The position numbers and the translations under genes are program-made. DNA of 64,000 bases, from assembly GCA_029706075.1 (NCBI GenBank), contig JAINUG010000048.1:2412501-2476500 (forward strand), read 5' to 3'. Origin of the DNA: Aldrovandia affinis (lineage: Eukaryota; Chordata; Actinopteri; Notacanthiformes; Halosauridae). Positions 11,338 through 23,120 of the stretch are shown in pieces. The notes beneath the pieces were generated by a model. It was given only the letters and a program-made list of their open reading frames with translations. It was not told the DNA's origin and made no database searches. Positions within the stretch are counted from its first letter, which is position 1. Each line of letters begins with the position of its first letter.

Positions 11338-13605
11338 GCCGTGTTTTGGCTCTGCCCAGTGCCTAGTACGTTCCAATTAATCAGCTCATCGGCCTGAAGC
11401 CGTAGAGCTGTTATCTGGGAGAGGGAAGAGGATCCAGATTTTGCTTGATGTCCTCTTTGCTCACTCAAGCACTGAGCGGAGGACTCATCTCCCATCACCC
11501 CCAGCTCTACCGCTCCCTCTGCCCAGCGGGGGGAGCTGGAGAAGGGGGGGGAAAAAACAGTGTGCCGCTCCACCACACCACCAATGGCAGACGGCTCGGA
11601 GAACGAGTGAAACAAATTTGGATTCCTTTCATGGCCCGTGAGGCACAGCACTCCTACCGCCGCAGGAGAAAAGACAATGAGAGGGCGTGGTGAGGTCGTC
11701 GTCAAATCTATTTTTGGAGAGCACAACAAGAAAAATCTAAACACCAAGAAATGCTCTTTGGCAAACAGAAGGCACCATATGGGAGTTCACACTTTGTAAA
11801 TGATTGGGAATTGCTGGCTTGGGCTTCTGTACATTAAGATGAAAATAGAATCTGGTAGGATGAGAGCAATGAAGGATAATCGCTGTGCTGGGATGGCTGT
11901 AGTCCAGATCTGTGTTAAACCGTGAGCCGTGTAAAGATATAACAGCACAGAAAGGTACACAACTTTGCAATACACCCACGCTGTCTTTCGTGTGGGTAGG
12001 ACAGCGGGGACTGTAGACACTAAACAAAAGTTTGATTCTGAGAAATTTTTGAGAGCACTGTACCCACGCCATTGATTACAGACACAACATTTCCAATCAA
12101 TGACCTTGTGGCTTAAAATAATTCAGACTGAAGAATAAAAGAATAAAATTGAAGATTCATTTCTTAACACGTTGGACTCTATTTCTTCCGCATGCTCCCC
12201 TTCAGATCTTAATGTTTTCACATTTATCGCTTATAAGATTTATTTTGAAGTTAACATTCATTGTTTTCTATACCTGGGCTTCCAGCACGGGCCGCATTAT
12301 GATAAAAGGTAATTGCATGCTCTCACTGACATGAGCTCTTTGCTTCTCACCCTTTCATCACTGCTGTCATAATAATAATTTTAATTCATTGATCATGAAA
12401 TACAGTCATGTCACACATCCAAAGGTAGCAGTAGGCACAGGACCAAAGGAGTTTGAAAGGATAAAAAACATATTAAAAGGAATGAAATCAACAAGGATCA
12501 TGCCTTAACAAACATCCTTGTATATAGAAGTCTCCTGAATTAAAATGGAAGTGTGCGGATATTAATTCCTTGATTAATGTGTAAGCTAAGTGTCAGAGGT
12601 CACCTGTGTGAATCTATTCACCTGCTTGGGAGAAGGTCCACAACCAAAACCTCATCTTTTGTCATAAAAAAATAAAGAGGTGAAATAATGCAGGAGCGCT
12701 AGTACTTGGGACACAACACACCCATGCTAACACACAATTCAAATGCCTTACTCACGGCCCTTGATGTTAATTGCAACAATGGGCAAACAATAACATACTG
12801 CCTCTCTATTCAAAAGGCTTTGTGACAAAAGGCCTTTCAAAATCTGCTGATATTATAGAGGAGAAAGAGTGATGCTATTCAGACTAAAACATTGTTTTTA
12901 AATGTAAGCACATTTGAAATGTAAGGAATGGTATTATTAACTGGAAAAAACAGTACCCACATGGAAGCAGATCCCGGTGGCAATCAGCACCCAATCACTA
13001 TTTCTGTTTTAAGACAAGCGAATAAAAATGTGCCTTTCGATCACTGTGCAAAACTGCTACCCGCTTCAAATTAAACCACTTACTGGGAGCTGCATATGAG
13101 TGTATGGGCACTTAAAAAACATTGTGATTGCAATGAGAGTCAACAGCACCCTACTCAATAGTGAGGGCTTTGGGGCTGCAATTCAATATAGATGCTTATA
13201 TTTACCTCTGAACAACAAATATGAATGTTGCCTATTATTTGGTTTGAACAGATATATTTGTGATATATTTTCATGGGTTATGGTAAAAGCAAAGCTTCCT
13301 TAATTTCATCATTCAAGGTAAAGGGCAACGTGCAATGGGAGGTCAGATTTAATTCTAGTCGTGGTCTGTATGATATGCTAAGGAGCACAACAGAGAGGTC
13401 ATGATGGAGAACTTAGCGAATGTCCATCATGGTGAGGTCAAGCAACACTGACAGACTTTTTACCCAACGTCCCATATCCTGCATTGTAAATGAGGTAATT
13501 AACTGTCACAGATCAATAGCACATCATTTTATATTGATCTTTAAAAAAAATGTTTCATGCTATAGCCTGTGGGTGTGCAATGCCCTGGAGTGCCATGAAA
13601 AGCGC

Positions 13606-13670
13606 ACAAACACGCACACAAGCACACACACACACACACACACACACACGCGCACACACACGCACGTACG
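13606..13670. repeat. (CA)n microsatellite with CG interruptions
   Basis: Repeated AC with CACGCGCACA and ACGCACGTACG interruptions. Confidence 0.9.
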
Positions 13671-15411
13671 CCCACTGACTGCAGGGGAAACAGAAAGCGA
13701 GGCAATTCAAATCAAATTGTCTGCAGTAAATGACACTCGATTACCATCTTAAATATACTGTCAGAAAGCAATTTGTGTCGCACATGCCAGGGGCTTGAAA
13801 TTTGCATCTTATTAAGAGCTGGGCTATCATTTAGGATCACAATTTTTCACTTCCCATTTACCTTCCCCCATCTTACACACCTGCTTAAAAGTGTAGATTG
13901 TGCCTCTACAAGATTGCCTGGACCGGGGTGAACAGCTGAATGAAAATCTCATTGACGAGGCATGCAACCTGGGTAAATAATGGCTTTGAAACGAAGAAGC
14001 ACTTCACCACAGCCCTCTTCAATGTCATTGTGTGAGTCTCCCACATTCTCTCAATTTTAGTGATAGTGGAATATAAATGATTCAAAAAAGACATGGAGAG
14101 TTGGTCATCTGTACCAGATGATTAGCACTGAAAGTTAATAACAGAGGCCTCAGTGTGTGCACTGCAATACCCAGAAAACTACACTTATTTCAATGACTGT
14201 GTTGCCCGACTTTTAAACCATGTTATCCACACCACAGCACCCCGGGTTCCACACATAACAAGGTGTAATGAAGGTTATTGCCATGCCGTTACCATAGGAT
14301 CAAATGCTTGCAGTGGCAGATGAGTCAATTATTAATGAAAACATCAATAGTAACACCAGGAGTCTTAAAGGTCAGACTTTAAGGCTTTTGCGGCAAATAT
14401 CTTGAGATTTTTCCTACTGTACGGTTCCAGATACCGGATATTCACAATTAACTCCTTCTTCAAAATGTCCATGAACTCAGTACCAACCTTGGCGCAAACA
14501 TAATTTTATGCATTTTATCCAGTCTGCACTTATATGAAATACAAATCTGCACTTGCAACCACAATGTTTGTGCTAGCACTGGGCATTTTACATCATATTT
14601 TACATCACACTATATTTAAAACTCCCATCATTTGAAGACACATGATATATACATTATATGACTTAAAATAGTAGAAGATAAAACAGTGAATATGACTGAC
14701 TCAGCTCTATACAACTGTTAATAATAATTAACAGTGTAAAACATTAACTTTGTAAATATGTAGTGACAATTTCAAGTTGTAAATGAATATGTACTGTATA
14801 TTTTTATTTTTATGTATTTATGTTTCACATTCATTTATCATTCATATCTTTTTCATATTTCATTCTTTTTACACTGATGGAAATTTCCATGGCAGCACTG
14901 GTCAGATCTGTGGGGTCCTCCCATTTGGTTGTCTGTTTTTTCTTCACCAAAACACAAAAGACCATGTTCTTTTGGTCTTTTAATCAGGTACCACATTTCA
15001 ACTGACACTTAAAAAAACAAAAACAAAGGGGGCTCAAAATCATAAAAATAAATGGGGGCGATGGAAGTTATGTCCCACCCCAGAGCACTCATTTAACCAA
15101 CTCTCATCCCAGGTTCTGCAGCGTAACATCTCTTGGCATACAAGTGTAGCCCCTAAACCAATCGTGTTTCCACTAGGAAAACTACTACTACTGCTGTAGC
15201 CAATCAACTATACTAGCGTTTTGTGGTTTCCCTGCTCTCCCTTCTTGAATGCTGATTAACAATAATAGAAATGGCAGTGTAATTCCACGCTCAATTGATC
15301 CAGTCCAAACTCAAAGTACTGTTACAATAGTTGCCCTCATCCTTGATCTGCCATGCTGCTAATGCAAGATTTCATGCTTTCTGCATCATTTATTTTGAAC
15401 GTTGTTATGTA

Positions 15412-16631
15412 CAGGCAGTCCCCGGGTTACGAACAAGATCCATTCTTAAGTCTGTCTTTAAGTCAAATTTGTATGTAAGTCGGAACAGGTACATACAGTT
15501 CTTATTAATCGTCACTTAGTCAAATGTTTGCCTTAGTATAGTATTTATTTTACCTTTCTGTGCATATAAAACACTTAAGAAAAACTTCCAAATACAATAA
15601 AACATCTTAAACATAACATTCAGTACATAATAATACTGTCATAATAATGACAGTACTGTAATATTAATAATAATAATAATACAGTAATAATAAAAGTAAC
15701 TATGTACATACAGTACTGTAAAAAAACATTAAAGAAACAGTTCTTAAAACAGTTTAGATAGAAAAAAAGAAAAAGGATTATGATTACCCATTACTCACTC
15801 ATTTGTGAGGTAACATTATGATAACATTAATAACTGGATGATGCAGAAGATGATGGACTTGGAGATGGACTTTCACAGCACTTACATCTGCACTCGCTGC
15901 TTCACCTTGAATTTTAATAGTATGTAAATTTGCTCTCAATTTAAAGCAATTGAATCAACCCCTACTCGCAACAAATTCTTCGTCGCAATCGCCTTCACTT
16001 GCTGCACTAGCAACTTTTAAGTCACTGAAGACTAAAGAAAGCACTAAAGAAAGACTAATAGGCATATTACACTGATTTTGGTCTTCTATCCAAATTATCA
16101 ATAGCCATTCCGTCTCAATAATTAAACCACCGCGTTGCCTGGTAATAATCGTGGCATTCATCGGGGCATGGCCTTTCACATGCTCCATTATTCTCCCTTT
16201 GTCTTTTAAAATTGTTACAATCATTGACCGGCTGTAGCCTAATGCTTTCCCAATGGCTGATGGCGTTTCACCTCTCTCCGATCTCTTTATTATTTCAACT
16301 TTACTTTCCAGGGTGATTGTTTTACTTTTCTTTGATGCATCACCAGCACTTACATCGGATTTACGCTTTGGAGGCATCGTTGCAACGGTAAGAGAAAGAG
16401 AAAACGGGGCCGTGATCTGACTTAAAATAACGGACAGTGATCTCTGTTCCTTGAGCAGACGAACCGCTGAAACCGCGCAATGTTTTCATGAGCATCGCAA
16501 AGTAGTGCGTGCGTTCGTTATTACGAACCATTGTATTTAACTCGTTTTTTAAATATAATAGGCATTATGGCAGTCCGTTCGTAAGTACGAGTTGTCTGTA
16601 AGCCGGACGTTCGTAACCTGGGGACTGCCTG
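15412..16631 (-). mobile_element. Tigger-like DNA transposon, second family
   Basis: The terminal inverted repeats are CAGGCAGTCCCCGGGTTACG on the left and, in reverse complement, CAGGCAGTCCCCAGGTTACG on the right, both followed by AAC. A TA duplication lies at 15410-15411 and 16632-16633. The minus strand carries a truncated Tigger transposase. An (AAT)n stretch lies near 15660-15685. The 1220-bp length is about half that of a full Tigger, so the copy is internally deleted. Confidence 0.92.
15955..16377 (-). pseudogene. Tigger transposase, truncated
   Basis: The start MPPKRKSDVSAGDASKKSK is the typical leader of Tigger-1-like transposases. It is followed by the CENP-B-type helix-turn-helix (ITLESKVEIIKRSERGETPS, AIGKALGYSRSMIVTILKDK) and GLIIETEWLLIIWIEDQNQ, the start of the second HTH domain. 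After about residue 105 the DDE catalytic region is skipped, and the frame resumes in an acidic C-terminal piece (EGDCDEEFVASRG). At 140 residues against about 500 for the family, it has no catalytic core. It could encode a DNA-binding fragment, but nothing suggests selection for that. Confidence 0.85.
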
Positions 16632-16633
16632 TA

Positions 16634-17739
16634 CTTTGGGCATTATTTTATGATCAACCAATCACTGCCCAGTGATTGACACCTCACAACCCACTGCTGA
16701 GTCAGATCTTTTAAAGACAAAACACATATTGATTAGGCAGCTTGAAAATAAGCATCTTGCTATTCAATAAAAATGAACCTCCCAGTGCAAACATTAGCTC
16801 TTCCTAACCACTAATATTTCTAAAGACAAAACAAACGTCTAAAGACAAACTGGAGAATAGAATAGAGATTGAAAGCAGAATGAATTAGGAAAATAGATTA
16901 ATTGTCTTAAAAAGTCCATAAAATGGCCTGAATGCATTTCACTGTCCATTTGCACCTGTCATTGCATCATAAAGATGTTCCATTTTTGTTCCCTCTCAGG
17001 CATCATAACCAATTTACTCAAAATTTTGCAAACACACTCAAAAACAGCCTCATCCTAACTCCCTGTGTATGGAGCTACAATACATTATTACTTTCTGTGC
17101 TGCCATTGTAGGTGAGGGTAAAGGGAGAAAGGTTAAACAAATGCTTCCCCAGTCTAACAACTAAGGACTAAATGTGGCTTTTCTTAAACTTAATTTTGTA
17201 TACAAAGTGCACATGGAACACCCACAATAAGATCAACAATAAAGGAATGACAAAGAGTAGGATATTATTCCAGCTAGGTTAGCCATTTTCATTTCATTTG
17301 ACAGTTATAGCAGATATGATAACATAAATGCAAAGAGGAAGCATTTCAGGTGAGAGATGAGTTTAATTTTGTCAGCCTTTCCTTGCACTCAGTGCATTTA
17401 ATTTCCAAGTCACCGAGTACAGGCACCTTTCCCATTTTGTAGAAAACACTGTTCTGTCAATTCCAAAATAATTCCCCAACACTGAATTTAATCATTACAG
17501 ACCCATAATGACTTCTCACACCCATAATTTTCTGTTTTATGGCCAGTATGGGCCCAGATGATGAAGAGTCCTACCCATCCCCCATGCTACTGGAGTGGCT
17601 GAATGCACTTGAGGCCCTGCGTCCTGTGTGTGGATTTAAGTTCTGCTTTTAATGTGATTGAAGGGCACCAACATTAAACAACATTACAATTTCACCAGGT
17701 CTGATCCATTGCTTTCACAACTTCTTAAGTGGTAGATAG
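16634..17739. other. Non-coding stretch, nothing recognised
   Basis: AT-rich sequence without clear repeats or coding signal. Confidence 0.4.
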
Positions 17740-18533
17740 CTGGTATGAAAGGTAAAAGTTATGAGGATAGCAGATTACATTCAATATTGCTAAATGTAAA
17801 GGTATGCATGTGGGAAATAAAAACATAAGACAGGAGTATTTTATGGGAGGAGAAAAATTAGTAGCTGTTCAATTTGAAAAAGACTTAGGAATTGTAGTTG
17901 ATCAAAGCCTATCTGCATCAAAGCAGTGTACTACAGCAGTGAAAAAGGGCAACAGGATGCTGGGATACATAGAAAAAAGTATTGAGTATAAATCAAAGGA
18001 GGTTATATTACTGTTATATAATGTCTCACTTAGAATACTGTGTGCAGTTCTGGGCACCACACTACAAGAAAGATATAGAAGCTCTTGAAAAAGTTCAAAG
18101 AAGGGCAACTAAACTGACACCTGGTATGACAGGTAAAAGTTATGAGGATATACTTAAGGCACTCAATCTATTTCAACTTAGCAAATAGAGACTTAGGCGG
18201 GATTTGATTGAGGTTTTTAAATTCCTAAAAGGGATTAACAAAGTGAAATACCAAAGATTTTTTAAGATAAGTGGGGTCAGCAGAATAAGAGGCCATAGGT
18301 GGAAATTAGTTAAAGGCAAATTCCGCACAGATATTAGGATGTTTTTCTTTACACAGAGAGTTGTCAATGCCTGGAACAGCTTGCCAGGTCGGATAGTAGA
18401 GGCAGAAACACTTAGGCTTCTCATGTCCAGGCTAGATGCAGTAGTAAATACTCTTTAGATTAGGACATGACGAGCCTAGATGGGCTGAACAGCCCGTTCT
18501 CGTCATTATGTATTCTTATGTTCTTATGCATCA
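17740..18533 (+). mobile_element. CR1/L2-clade-like LINE, 5'-truncated 3' end
   Basis: The final part of a non-LTR retrotransposon reverse transcriptase frame is followed by a short 3' region with GATGGGCTGAACAGCCCGTT and CTCGTCATTATG, ending in a TTCTTATG repeat at about 18511-18530. Severe 5' truncation is normal for LINE copies. The first 30 bases (17740-17769) repeat an internal segment (18121-18150) with one mismatch, so the left boundary is rearranged. Clade is judged from protein motifs only. Confidence 0.75.
17804..18458 (+). pseudogene. LINE reverse transcriptase C-terminal domain, frameshifted
   Basis: The sequence reads MHVGNKN, FEKDLGIVVDQSL and KGNRMLGYIEKS in one frame. After a frameshift near 18020-18030 it reads HLEYCVQFWAPHYKKDIEAL, EKVQRRATKLTPG, and after a stop at 18186-18188 it reads RRDLIEVFKFLKGINKV and VVNAWNSLPGRIVEAETL, ending at a TAG. 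These are the thumb and C-terminal signature of CR1/L2-type non-LTR retrotransposon proteins. Catalytic palm motifs and endonuclease are absent. Confidence 0.85.
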
Positions 18534-18981
18534 GTCTGTCAAACTCAATAACATATGGCGTCTCATGATCATAACGGACATCGGCATACCCTAGGAATAC
18601 TCTCAATCCCTGTCTATATACAGTCAAGCCACCCCTTTCACCCTCTCCACGTTTCATTGCATTACATTTATTCTACAATAGATTAAGTTCATTTTTTGTC
18701 TCAAAATTCCACACAAAATAGCCCATAATGACCAAGTGAAAACAGGTTTTTAGACAAAATGTAAAATATAATATGTACACAAGTGTGCACACCCTTTGAT
18801 ATGACACCCAAAAGTGAGCTGAGGTGCATTTTGTTTCCACTGATACTGCTTGAGATGTTTCTACAACTTGATTCTAGTCCACCTGTGGTAAATTCAATTG
18901 ATTGGACATGATTTGGAAAGGCACACACCTGTCTATTTAAGGTCCCACAGTTGGCAGTGCATGTCAGAGTAAAAACCAAGC

Positions 18982-19310
18982 CATGAAGTCCTAGGAACTC
19001 TCCATAGACCTCCGAGATAGAATTGTGTTGAGGCATAGATCTGGGGAAGGGTATAAAAACATTGCTAAAGCATTGAAAGCACCCAGGAGAACAGTGGGCT
19101 CCATCATTGTGAAATGGAAGAAGTTTGGAACCACCACAACTCTTCTTAGAGCTGGCCGTCCGGCCAAACTCAGTAACCGGGCAAGAAGGGCCATGGTCAG
19201 GGAGGTGACCAAGAACCCAATGGCCACTCTAAGAGAGCTTCAGAGTTCCTCTGCAGCGATGGGAGAACCTGGTAGAAGGACAAACATCTCTGCAGCACTC
19301 CATCAATTAG
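18982..19310 (+). pseudogene. Tc1-like transposase, N-terminal part
   Basis: The frame from the ATG at 18982 reads MKS, a stop, then ELSIDLRDRIVLRHRSGEGY, KNIAKALKAPRRTVGSIIVK, a basic linker with an AT-hook-like GRPAKLS, and REVTKNPMATLRELQSS. This is the paired-like helix-turn-helix DNA-binding domain of Tc1 transposases. It has an early stop codon and breaks off before the DDE domain at GEPGRRTNISAALHQ. Confidence 0.88.
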
Positions 19311-19319
19311 ACCTTTATG

Positions 19320-19541
19320 GTAGCACTTGGAATTCAGGCCAAAAAGTTCAATTTGTGTCTCATCAGACCGGAGAATCTTTTTCCTGATGCTCTTAGAGTC
19401 CTTTAAGTGCCATTTGGCAAACTCCAGGTGGGCTGTCATATGCCTTTCACTCAGGAGTAGCTTCCGTCTAGCCACTACCAAAAAGGCCTGATTGATGGAG
19501 TGCTGCAGAGATGTTTGTCCTTCTACCAGGTTCTCCCACAT
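19320..19541 (-). pseudogene. Tc1-like transposase middle part, inverted relative to its N-terminus
   Basis: On the minus strand the sequence encodes HLEFAKWHLKDSKSIRKKIL, RSDETQIELFGLNS, the segment that contains the first catalytic Asp of the DDE domain (SDET). Next to it is a second copy of the GEPGRRTNISAALHQ segment seen on the plus strand at 19259-19305. Frameshifts separate the parts. The orientation is opposite to that of the N-terminal half. Confidence 0.85.
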
Positions 19542-19549
19542 TGACTGTA

Positions 19550-20716
19550 CATTTCACACTATTAATGACAGTCAAAGACCCCACCCCCCAAAAATCTTTA
19601 TGTATACAGACAATACAGAAATTCTGTCTCTCTTCAGTGGCCCAATGCAATTTCCCACACACACTAAAGTATCAGAACTCAGTGGCCTACTTCAACATAT
19701 AAAAAAGATGGTTCAGCCTGCTGCCTGTATTACACTTACCTACTACCACAAGAACACCAGAGAAATGGTTCAACTTGTGTAATCGTTCAGTTGCGGTTGG
19801 TCATCATGTGGCATTGTGTACTATACCCCTGTTGTCAGTTGTTACCTGTATGATGCAGACGCTGATCGTGGATGTGCAGCAAAAAAAGGAACCAATACGC
19901 CCAGTCGAATACATTTATCTCAGACATTTTTATATTTGTACTAAATGTGCAATGTTCATCGCATGTTAGTGTATGTATCTCACGGTTGCAGGTATAAATG
20001 ACAACATCTATCAGTATGTTTCTTTCCACATTTTGTTGTCTACTGTCTATGTTCCCTTTTCTGTTAATTAATGTTCTGCAATGTTTGCCTTTTTGTGTGA
20101 GCTATGCAATAAATTCCCATAGCTGAGGATTATAAGGGAGCGAAGTTTGCACTGATCATGAAAAGACAGCAGCTACTGTATCTGACCAGAAAGATACTTT
20201 CAGAAAGATCTGTTTTATACCTTCCTTTTTTCTCACTGTCACAAAGAGTGTGGTGCTGGAAAACGAGGAACACTAAAAATACTTGACGCAAGATAAAACT
20301 GACAGCTTTCCAAAATGCATTAATTTTTATATTCCCTTTCACATCAAATCTTAGTCCAAAAGAAGATCTAATTTTGTTAGGGTGGCCTTTCATCCTTTGG
20401 ATTCTCCAGCAGAATTAGCCCAGTAGCAATTCACAATGATTCTGTTAAACTGACACACATAAGTATACACAAACGTAAACAACAAATTATAAACACGCTC
20501 AGTATATACTGTAGTTTGAGGCTGAGCATGCAAGATGGGTGACCTGAATTCATTGGATGGTAACTACAGTTTTTAATATGCAACTGCATTACATAAGTAA
20601 TGATGATGATGTAGTATTCTAAAGAAAGCAAAACAAGCAATCTTTCAGCTCAAAAATGTGTCACACATGAATCTATCTTTATCATTTAAAGACTATGTAT
20701 AAGGTGGTTTGAACCT
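19550..20716. other. Non-coding stretch, nothing recognised
   Basis: No repeat family or coding signal could be named on either strand. Confidence 0.4.
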
Positions 20717-20865
20717 GGGTTGGGGTCAATTCCTCAAATTCAATTCCAATTCAATTCCCTCTCCCTTTAAATTACATCAATTAAATGTATTTTCCAGATC
20801 AAGCAAGTTCCAAACCTCCATGAAGTTGGCACCCCAACCATCATAAAAAATTATAAATCATATAT

Positions 20866-21245
20866 CATTTGTGCTATGTCTGTGCCAGTTTGTGCCGTAG
20901 AATATTTTGTTTGTGCCGGTATGTTTTTTTTAACATATTTAAAATGATAATTTATGTGCAATGATGTCATCCAGCACCCCAACCTTGTCCAAATTGTTTC
21001 AAAGTGGTGTCATTCATTTGTGCTGTTTGTGCCGGTTTGTGCCGTACATTTCTTCATTTGTGCAGTTAAGGTTTTTTAGATTATAGTTTGAGCATTGATG
21101 TCATCCAGCACCCGAACCTTGGCCAAATCAGTCCAAAGTGGTGTCATTCATTTGTGTTACGTTTGTAGCGGTTTGCGGCATAACATTTTTGTTTGTGAAG
21201 TTATGTTCTTTTAGATATGGAAAAGTTTATGGACAATTATGTTGG
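20866..21245 (+). repeat. Three tandem units of about 134-149 bp
   Basis: CATTTGTGCT-like starts occur at 20866, 21015 and 21149. Each is followed by GTTTGTGCCGGTTTGTGCCG-like sequence, an AT-rich TATGTTTTTT segment, and GATGTCATCCAGCACCC with AAAGTGGTGTCATTC. The third unit is degenerate and incomplete. Confidence 0.8.
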
Positions 21246-22351
21246 GAACAAACTGTAAAGTAGTGTTTCTCCCCCTAGGGGATGTTGGTGGACTTTAGAG
21301 GGGCACTGAGACTAAATGAGTTGGAAAGGGGGCACTATGTTTTAACATATTTTTAAAAACATATTTTTTCACAACATATTTTTTAAAACAAACACACACT
21401 GCTATCTCATAATGGAATATTCTAATTATTTTATATTTGAGCATCGGCATCCTAATACTATTCAGCCACTCGTTACTACTGTAGGTGATTTGTTATGTGA
21501 CTCTTGATACTTGCACTATATCCTTGTAGATAAACATTACCATTTTATCGTTGACACCCGCAATCTTGTGATTATAAAATAGGTATTTATCCTGGCATCA
21601 TAGCAGGTGGTGGATTGTCATACCTAGCTTTAATCCACCACAGGTAGGCATACAACACTGTTTACTACTACTGTTCTTGATTTTAATTTGATGGCTCTGT
21701 TTACGAAAAGCCAATGTAAATATGGGAATCTTTGATATTAATCTGTAAAATTATTGCCTTTGCAGGGAAAGTCTGCTGCTGTTTTGCCTTTAGACTGCCT
21801 TTACACTCTTTTGCCGTTAAGACTTTTTGCCTTACCGTATTTTTCCTCACTGTTTGGCCTAGCTGTTTTGCCTGTAGCTCTGTCCTATTTAGATCCATAA
21901 AGCCACCTGGATGCCTTTTAATTGCATTGCCAACTATACATACAAGTGTATTGTCAGCGGAGACACATTTATATCGGTGCTGTATTCAAGCATATTGGCT
22001 TAGGCCGTCCATCTAGGGACTAATAAGCTTAGCCTACTTGCATTGTGTCCCACTTATTGTAACTTTTCTTTTTGTTGGTTCATTTTCTAATTTGTCTATC
22101 CTATCCTCATTATTTAGTTGTGTATTGCTTTTTTTGCTTTATTTTAGGTCCAGTGCAGCATTCTGACACACCTGAGTTTTATCCTGAGTCACAAAATGAC
22201 TGTGCTGTCTTTAACTATTGTGTCCTGTCCCCCTGATCCCTTTGGAGCAGGGTGTAGCCATGCGATGGGCTCTTTCAGTTAGGCTCCCCTTCCCTCTCAC
22301 CTGCATGTAGCTGAGTCTTGCACTACACCTAGATTCACTTTTCCTTTGCTG

Positions 22352-22379
22352 TGAGTGTGTGTGTGTGTGTGTGTGTGTG
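22352..22379. repeat. (TG)n microsatellite
   Basis: Fourteen uninterrupted TG steps. Confidence 0.9.
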
Positions 22380-23120
22380 GAAGAGCATGTGCACACGTGG
22401 CGGTGTGGTAAGTAGGTATCCTTCCCCATATAATGAGCTCCCCCTGCAGTCAGCCTGCCCCTCTCTGTAGTCTCCTGGCCACCCGCTGTCATCCAAAGAC
22501 CATCTCTGTCCCTAATACTTCTTGTACATGTTTTTTGTCACTTTCAACCAATTGTATGCATAAAATACAGCTAAAAATACAAGGTTTTTTTTAACTGATA
22601 ATGACCTTCTATATGTTTTATAATTGTAAGAATAGAGTCATACTGCTTGAATTAACACTCTATTTAGAGCTTCCTGGTGGTTCTCTTTTTCCCTCCAACA
22701 CCAACTCAAAACAATGATACTCCCTTTTATTAACTTGAAGCCACATCTCTGTTCCTTTTGCTTACCTGAGTGGGGTTAACCTGTGGCACATAACAAAGTG
22801 TCTAAAACTATTTCCTTGTGTGCAATTCCTAAAGTGGCATAGTCAAGCTACTTAAGTGTATTGGTGCCTTAAGCAGGCAGGTCACACTACCTAGCTACAC
22901 TCTGCAACTGTAATACGGCGAAATATGTGTAAGTCGTATTCTGACTTAACTGCTCATAAACTATCATTTTTCATATCTAAAAAAACATAACTACACAATT
23001 TTTTTGTGTGACAGAAGCGTAGCACGTTTGACATATGATTTATACATTTTTATGATGGTTGGTGTGTCAACTTCATGGAGTCAGTTCCAATTCAATTACT
23101 CTCAATTCCAATTGTGAGTT

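Larger units (their letters stand above)
8701..15409. other. Long gene-free stretch upstream of nrxn2
   Basis: Apart from the microsatellites listed separately, I see no gene. Positions 9400-9680 are GA-rich, producing Ser/Pro/Leu-rich shadow frames. Segments about 9270-9400, 11370-11440 and 13680-14060 are complex, repeat-free sequence that could be conserved non-coding DNA, but only an alignment could show this. Confidence 0.4.
18621..19547 (+). mobile_element. Tc1-like transposon, internally rearranged
   Basis: A left end CAGTCAAGCCACCCCTTTCA follows TA (18619-18620). The right end keeps only TTGACTG before TA (19548-19549). A Tc1-like 5' region (CACACCTGTCTATTTAAGGT) and transposase N-terminus run on the plus strand to about 19310. 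From about 19320 the middle of the transposase appears on the minus strand. The left terminal repeat matches the palindrome at 42.9 kb except for a 13-base deletion. Confidence 0.88.
20717..23120. repeat. Fold-back repeat with tandem sub-terminal units, possible hAT-like element
   Basis: The left side begins GGGTTGGGGTCAATTCC with AATTCCAATTCAATTCC runs, then CATGAAGTTGGCACCCCAAC. The same order reappears in reverse complement near 22975-23115 (CATGAAGTTGACACACCAAC, then ATCATAAAAATGTATAAATC). The arms are about 130 bases apart from expansion on the left, with about 1.7 kb between them. GGGTTGGGGTCAATTCC-type ends occur in fish hAT-like repeats, but no target duplication was found, so the class is uncertain. 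Confidence 0.55.

Noticed and set aside
11139-11747. 202-codon minus-strand frame
   Set aside because: About half of it is a translated (CA)n/(TG)n microsatellite. The remainder has no known motif and competing open frames on the plus strand.
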